Source: Gonatopus flavifemur
Taxonomy: Eukaryota; Arthropoda; Insecta; Hymenoptera; Dryinidae
Assembly: GCA_018340375.1 (NCBI GenBank)
Contig: JAFFJZ010000009.1
Span: 12,850,501-12,914,500 of the forward strand
Length of the DNA: 64,000 bases
Direction: 5' to 3'
Part shown: one piece after another, positions 58,623-64,000 of the stretch
Numbering within the stretch: the stretch's first letter is position 1
How the letters are laid out: each line of letters opens with the position of its first letter
Notes under the pieces: generated by a model
Told to the model about the DNA's origin: nothing
Database searches by the model: none
The model's input: the letters and a program-made list of their open reading frames with translations, nothing else
Position numbers and translations under genes: made by a program

Positions 58623-61600
58623 ATGGAAGAAGAATCCATCACAGGCATTCTGAACGATTGGGGATTTTCTGAATATGCAGAAAAATTTAAACGTAAGTAT
58701 AATGTTATAAACAAACTTTTCTGTTGTATGTTTTTGTTGTGCATTCCACCTCAAGGGAACAGAGCATTCAACGAATGGCCGTTAAACCTCGAATAAAACT
58801 ATGGACATTTGAAAGTTTGTTTAACGTTCGTTGAATGTAAATACATCTAAAATCAACTTGATATTGATCTTCTATCGATCTTTTCGGCTCGTGTTTTCTT
58901 GGGGTATAATATTATGACGATGAACTTTTATTGATGTTTCCACAATGATGTGTTCATTTGAGAGTTTCTATTAGTTTTTTATGTTGGCCAAAAAATTGTT
59001 GACTTGGTATTTACATTCTTGATTTTTACACGGAGAAAAATGAGATTTCGAATATCATAATATTTTGTACTAAAGTAGCAGGATAAATGAAATAGTGTAA
59101 TCGTTCACAACACAGTGTAGTACACTGAGAGAAGAGTTTGTTTGTGACAACGAAGGCTTATTGTAAGGCATTGTAAACAAACCATGTTTGGGTCGAATGA
59201 GATTTGGTAATATTTCCTAAACCTTAGTTGAGTGAAATAAATTTGAAATGATCTTTTCTCAGTGTAAAAATTCATGCTTGATGATGTGTAGTGACTCCAA
59301 ATCAAAAGATTTTTCAAATCATTATGCATGAATTTTTACTACACTGTGTTGTAAAAAATCATACTATTCCACTTATCCTGCTACTCTAGCACAAAATGTA
59401 GTGATATTTGAAACATTACTTTCTCCGTGTATTTCTCATTTCATAAATTTCTTTATAAAAAAAATGTAGAGACAAAAGCGAATGAATTTTTTTTGACATT
59501 CCATTTTTTAATTTTTTCCGCACATTGATTTTCCTGTTTCAGAAGAAAAAGTAGATGTATCATGCCTACCTATGCTCCTTCAATTCCCTGATTTGCTTGC
59601 TAATCTTATTCCGCATATTGGTCCACGGATCCTTTTTTCCAAGAAATTGACCGAATTCATATCCCAAAAGGTATCATCTGGTTATCAATTCTAAGGATAA
59701 ATATTTTTATGAAATCTGTATAATCAACATTCCGACTGTAATGAATTTGTCTGTTAAAGAATGTTGAGCAATGTTTATTTCCCATATAAAGGAATACATA
59801 GGAAGGATTTTTTTTTTAAGAACAAGAATAGAATTCTTTGAGAACTTTTTTCGAACTAATTAATTTTTCCAGAGCTCTTTAAGAAATCAAATTCGAATCA
59901 AAGAGTTCTCAAAACATTCTATTCTTGTTCTTGAAAAAGAATTCTTCGAATGCCATATGGGTTATTGAACATTAGTTCTATACTGTGAGAAGTTTATAAA
60001 TAAAATTATCGAATATATCATTGATAATGATTTAGCCAATAATAAGTTATGTAAATTCACTAAACATGATAATTTTTCACATTCATATACTATGGAAATT
60101 TACACGGTTTTGTAAAATCATACAGTAAAACTTTTGAAAAACAAACCAGAAAATTTGAATAAAGTTATAGAATATATCGTTGGTTGAAATATTACCAACG
60201 ATATTTTCTGTGATCTTACAAGAATTTTCAATTGTATATCCTTCTTTGTGTCCATTGGATTCAGAAATTTTCAAGTATTAAAATAATCAAAATGTATAGG
60301 GAATAGTTTTGATCTGTATAAACATATAGAGAAGAAACTAATTCTCAATTACAATTTTCTTCAAGAATTCCTCAAATAATAGTAATTAGAATCGCAATGT
60401 CGTATCTTCCTTTCATCACCTCATAAAAGTATATGCAAAGTATTCTCTAATATACCTTATTTTGAATTACAGAATCAACTTGGATCAATTGATGTTCCTA
60501 GCACAGAATTTTCAATCAATAATTGTCCACAGTCTGCAACCAGTTTAGAAACAGACATCATAAATACAATCACGAAATCTCTGTGCAATGACCTTGTAGA
60601 GATTTCTCCAAATCTTCCGATAAATACTGAATTGATCAGTGAGGAAACAACTTATAATAACACGAAAGTTGATGAACAGATACATATTGAATTTGATTCT
60701 CCAAGCACGCAACAGTATGTTCAAACCAAATGTATTGAATCAATTGAAGAAGTAATTGAAGAACCCCCATCTAAACGCAATAAGTGCGAAAACGATAATG
60801 TAAGTATACGTGCATACACTGTTAAAAATTGGTCAGTATGATTGTTATAATGTGGTTGTTACTACAGAAGCTATTGGAAATTGAGTATAGCAAGAACTTG
60901 TAGATGGAAAATTCTAATTGTTATTGCAAAATTTCTGTCAAATACTATCATTCGCTTTTTTACAGATAATTCGGGATATTTTACAAAATTCTGTCGAAGG
61001 TAAGGCAGTGATAGCAAAATATGATCAACAAGGGTTCAATGAGCTCAACAGGAACAAGTTGGTTGAGATAATCATACTATCAGAGTTTGGAGCAAACCCT
61101 AATACAACGTTAGTATTTTAATTTTTGTCTTTCTAAGAACAAATTCAACTTGAACTCAGCCAATTTTTCAATTTGAATCAATTTTTTTTAATTTCAGAAT
61201 TACTCCTGATCGATTTATCGAATTGAGTGAAAAAATCTCGGAAGCTTTTCCTGGGGAATTAAAGGTAATTTATACATTTATGTTTCACGTTACCATACTC
61301 TTTTTGGAAAATTATAGGGGATTAAATAACTTTAAATGATTTCATTCAGAAAATTCACTTTTTTCTTCTGTTTTTGGAACCATCTTTGTTTATTTTTGGT
61401 AAAAATGTTATATTTTCAAGTTCTTGAGGATGTCGATTTTACTATGAAATTATTTCATTCACTTGAAAATCATTTCCCAGACGACTTATTATACTCCATA
61501 TGTGGCAAGAGCAGGATTAGGATTGAAAAAAAAATTTCCTAAAGGAAAATTGATCGAAAAATATAATAATTTAAAGAAGAATCTGAGAGGAAGTGGTTTA

Positions 61601-63629
61601 CGAGTTAAGCGACCTACAGCTCAAAATATTAATGCGGTTCCTAATGTCCAACGCCCACCTCCGTCAAATTTGGGTATTATAACTATGATTTCTATAAATT
61701 ATATGTAAATTATACATTCCTTATTTCCATTATGAATATTCCATGTTTTAATAGATCCAGATATAATCAAAGGATATCTTGATTTCTTAGAAGCATCAAA
61801 AGTATGTGACAACTTGGTTCTAGAAAAGTGGAAGCTAACTGCTTCTGTGAGACTGAACACTCTGATAGATGAGAATGAGAGTCTGATGGTGTCGGAATAT
61901 TTCAAACTTTATCCATTTCTGAGATTGAAAGATGGGATTAAATTAGTAAGTAATCTTTTCCTCGCAATAAATCACATTATCCATACGAAATTTTGCTTAA
62001 ATACAGATCTCATTGAATATACCCAGAATATGCCCTCACAAAAATTTTGTTCTCTAAACTCTTTCGCATTATTTGAAATCCTTTGCAGTTAGAAGACGAT
62101 TTCAAATTTTTGTATGGCGAAGCGGAGCATGCTCTTTTCACAAAGTGGACCAAGTTTTCCGATTCAGTGAAAAATCAATATAAAAAAGAGAAAGGAAAAG
62201 ATTTGAAGGGTAAGATACACTTCTTTCCAATTGACACCCGTCTATTTATGGCAAGACCTACGTTTGGGGAAATGCATAAAATCTCAGCTTCAATGGAATT
62301 GCTTGGGTTGAATGGAATGTAATATGGTTCAGCTTTAAATGATATTCTGCGAAATCTAAATGGTATTTTGTGACGACTGCTTATCACATCTAGTTCAATG
62401 AAATTGATAACCGATCAAATTATATCTAATTAGAACATTCCACAATTGTACTTTCTGAATACTTTCAATTCAGTGAACTCCATCTAAGATAAGACACGAG
62501 AAACCCAAATGAATTGTGGGAAAAGTACTCTTTGAAAGCTCTATGGGAATACGAAGAGTTTCTCGATAGTTTCAAAAAGAATTAGATTCATCAGACATTT
62601 GCTAACTTCATTAAAATTTTCAAAGAAGTCTCGTAGAATTCCAATAGAACTCGCAAATGTTTAACGAATCGAATTCTTTCTTAAACTCTCTGAGAGCTCT
62701 TTTTTTTCTAAAAAAGCCCTCAAAGAGTTCTTTTTACAGATTCGGGATTCTTGTGTGCCATCTGAGGAAACAACTGACTTCTTCAACTATTTACAATTCA
62801 TAACATTCAATATTCATAAATACTCATACAGCACACGAGTTTCCACAAAGAGTTCTCGTTATGCTGATCAGTGTGAACTCACATCGAGATTTTATAACGA
62901 ATTGTCCAGGTATTCAATACGTTTTCATTTTTAATCCATTGAATTCTTATTGAATCCATTATTGCTCGCATAACAGGAACTATTCAAGAAATCTTTGTGG
63001 AGGCTTTATAAATTCAAATTGATCTTTTGTGCTGGCTGCACTGTAAAAAAAATACTTCCTAAACTACCAAAGAAAGTTTGACAGCTTTTAACACAAACTT
63101 TGTTTATATATTACCAAACAAAAGTTTGTGAATATTCAAAAAATTGTGTGACTTAACAAAGATTTTCGGATATCCACGAACTTTTGTTCGATAATTTACA
63201 AAAGCAGTTTGTAAATTTTCGAACATTTTGGTTCGGAATCCAACAATTTTTTTCACAGTGTGGGTGAACAATTGTCACATTGAAATAATTCTTCAAATTT
63301 GACCTTCTCTCCTTGATTAACTAGAAGTTGATTTTTGAATGCAATTTGCGGAAAATCATCTCGTCTAACGTAATTACACAATTCTACATGTGAATTGTAC
63401 ATAACGATTCAGAATATTCCAAACTTATTATTTTATTTGGAGCAATATGTGATCGTTTTTGGTGGTATTTTTACATGAGAATGTCAATCTTTCCATAGAT
63501 CCTTCAGAAGCTGAAATTTTTCTGGCGTTTGCTGAATTATTTCCTGTTATCACTATCAAACTCGAATCAGGAAAACAATGGAGAGCTTCTCATTTGGATA
63601 TAGTCGATGGTTTCATGGTTCATATTAAA
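58623..63629 (+). CDS. SAM-domain protein resembling SAMD3, spliced, 3' end beyond window
   Basis: Nine exons joined by GT-AG introns with consistent phases: 58623-58692, 59543-59670, 60473-60799, 60966-61108, 61198-61264, 61481-61673, 61755-61945, 62089-62209 and 63499-63629, giving 457 codons with no stop. Residues about 5-60 form a sterile alpha motif (TGILNDWGFSEYAEKFK, then LANLIPHIGPRILF). An acidic Ser/Thr linker with PPSKRNK follows. The middle has ITPDRFIELSEKI, TTYYTPYVARAG and GKLIEKYNNLKKNLR; the end has VSEYFKLYPFLRL. This order matches SAMD3-like proteins, which are often multi-copy; their molecular role is not established, though SAM domains mediate protein contacts. The start is the first ATG before the domain. 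Retaining the intron after exon 8 would give a shorter protein ending at 62322. Confidence 0.82.
59029..59429. mobile_element. MITE, CACGGAGAAAA ends, in intron 1
   Basis: Ends CACGGAGAAAAATGAGATTT and the inverse ...TTACTTTCTCCGTG, flanked by TA. Arms pair through GTAGCAGGATAA and TTATCCTGCTAC. It hosts another MITE. Confidence 0.85.
59122..59264. mobile_element. Nested MITE, CACTGAGAGAAG ends
   Basis: CACTGAGAGAAGAG ... GATCTTTTCTCAGTG flanked by TA (59120-59121, 59265-59266). The outer MITE's own palindrome resumes on either side (ACAGTGTAG-TA against TACTACACTGT). Confidence 0.8.
59671..60472 (+). other. Intron 2 of the SAM-domain gene
   Basis: Donor GTATCA at 59671, acceptor TTACAG ending 60472. 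Contains a TTCTTGAAAAAGAATTC-rich palindromic patch (about 59815-59950) related to the spacer of the hAT-type palindrome and to 62620-62760. Confidence 0.7.
62210..63498 (+). other. Intron 8 of the SAM-domain gene
   Basis: Donor GTAAGA at 62210, acceptor TTCCATAG ending 63498. Contains a MITE and an AT-rich palindromic patch (62470-63000). Read-through gives 37 extra codons before a stop. Confidence 0.7.
63039..63260. mobile_element. MITE, CACTGTAAAA ends, TG duplication, in intron 8
   Basis: Ends CACTGTAAAAAAAATAC and the inverse CAATTTTTTTCACAGTG, flanked by TG on both sides. Inner AAAGTTTG/CAAACTTT words occur in both orientations. Confidence 0.8.
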
Positions 63630-64000
63630 GTGAGTATACAGCAATATTCGCTGTGCATGTCTTAAGGAATTTGCTGAAATTTGTTGCATCATAAAGTCGC
63701 AAAGATTGTAGCTGGCTCAGCAAAATGTTTTTCAGTTTGCAAAATAATTTTTTTGTCTTGAGAAGATCTGTCGCGGGACTGCCCAGCCAACAAGATCAAA
63801 GCAGCGCTTCTAGCAGCGATGCTACCAGTCATTCACACATTCAGAAGTTCTTTATACATACGTGGCTTGATTTATGTGTGAAAATAGGAGTGACTTGAAA
63901 GTATTTTACTAGGAGCACTACTTGGTAGCACTTCCTGATAAAATTGGTAGCGCTAATGCAGTGCTACGTTATAAATCAAATCATATATGTATTATGGTAG
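63630..64000 (+). other. Start of intron 9; no further exon seen
   Basis: GTGAGT donor at 63630. The remaining 370 bases have no clear acceptor followed by an open frame in phase. GCAGCGCTTC/TAGCAGCG/GGTAGCGC words near 63800-63960 look like another repeat edge. Confidence 0.5.

Larger units (their letters stand above)
58693..59542 (+). other. Intron 1 of the SAM-domain gene
   Basis: GTAAGT donor at 58693 and TTTCAG acceptor ending 59542, splitting the SAM domain at a phase-1 site. It contains two nested CAC-type MITEs that make up more than half of its length. Confidence 0.8.

Noticed and set aside
1..64000. CRISPR array or prokaryotic operons
   Set aside because: The regular repeats are 31-bp satellites inside a foldback without unique spacers; introns and LINEs show a eukaryotic nuclear genome.

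Overview
The window is eukaryotic nuclear DNA, AT-rich and intron-bearing, almost certainly from an insect. The reasons are a spliced SAM-domain gene with GT-AG introns, pieces of an insect-type MFS sugar transporter, an RTE-like LINE of the 'craniofacial development protein 2' kind, a pogo-type DNA transposon and dense MITEs. I cannot fix the order; a hymenopteran is plausible but unproven. Most of the first 45 kb is transposon sequence. Only one intact host-type gene is convincing: the SAMD3-like gene at 58.6-63.6 kb, whose 3' end lies beyond the window.

Layout. 1-1954: broken RTE-like LINE (minus). 2.66-3.18 kb: GC-richer, promoter- or LTR-like patch. 5.0-6.2 kb and 42.7-44.0 kb: the outermost inverted-repeat pair, built mainly of a ~155 bp tandem unit. 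6.54-13.61 kb: a foldback element whose loop carries a pogo transposon (7808-12609), which itself carries a 5'-truncated CR1/Jockey-like LINE. 13.6-17.4 kb: a two-ORF LINE (minus). 18.14-40.94 kb: a large nested palindrome. Its left arm is split by a 3.2 kb insertion and a piggyBac-like element. Its loop holds a 9-bp-TSD foldback (26852-29802). Its right arm is split by a foldback carrying captured sugar-transporter exons (31009-35436) and by a nearly perfect 4.2 kb hAT-type palindrome (36384-40597). 40.9-42.7 kb: a decayed gene of an uncharacterised multi-copy family, interrupted by a MITE. 44-58 kb: mostly non-coding with MITEs, tandem repeats and a GC-rich island (50.0-51.1 kb). 58.6-64 kb: the SAMD3-like gene with MITEs in its introns.

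The striking feature is the number of long palindromes nested inside one another. Where an insertion lies in only one arm, the other arm serves as an internal empty site. This fixes several target-site duplications directly: 8 bp for the hAT palindrome, TTAA for the piggyBac-like element, and 2 bp for a family of MITEs with CAC-starting ends. It also gives a relative order of events. The most interesting single item is the foldback at 31-35.4 kb, which carries the same host transporter fragment in both arms, resembling Pack-type gene capture. Coding and family calls come from reading translations by eye; no database search was run.
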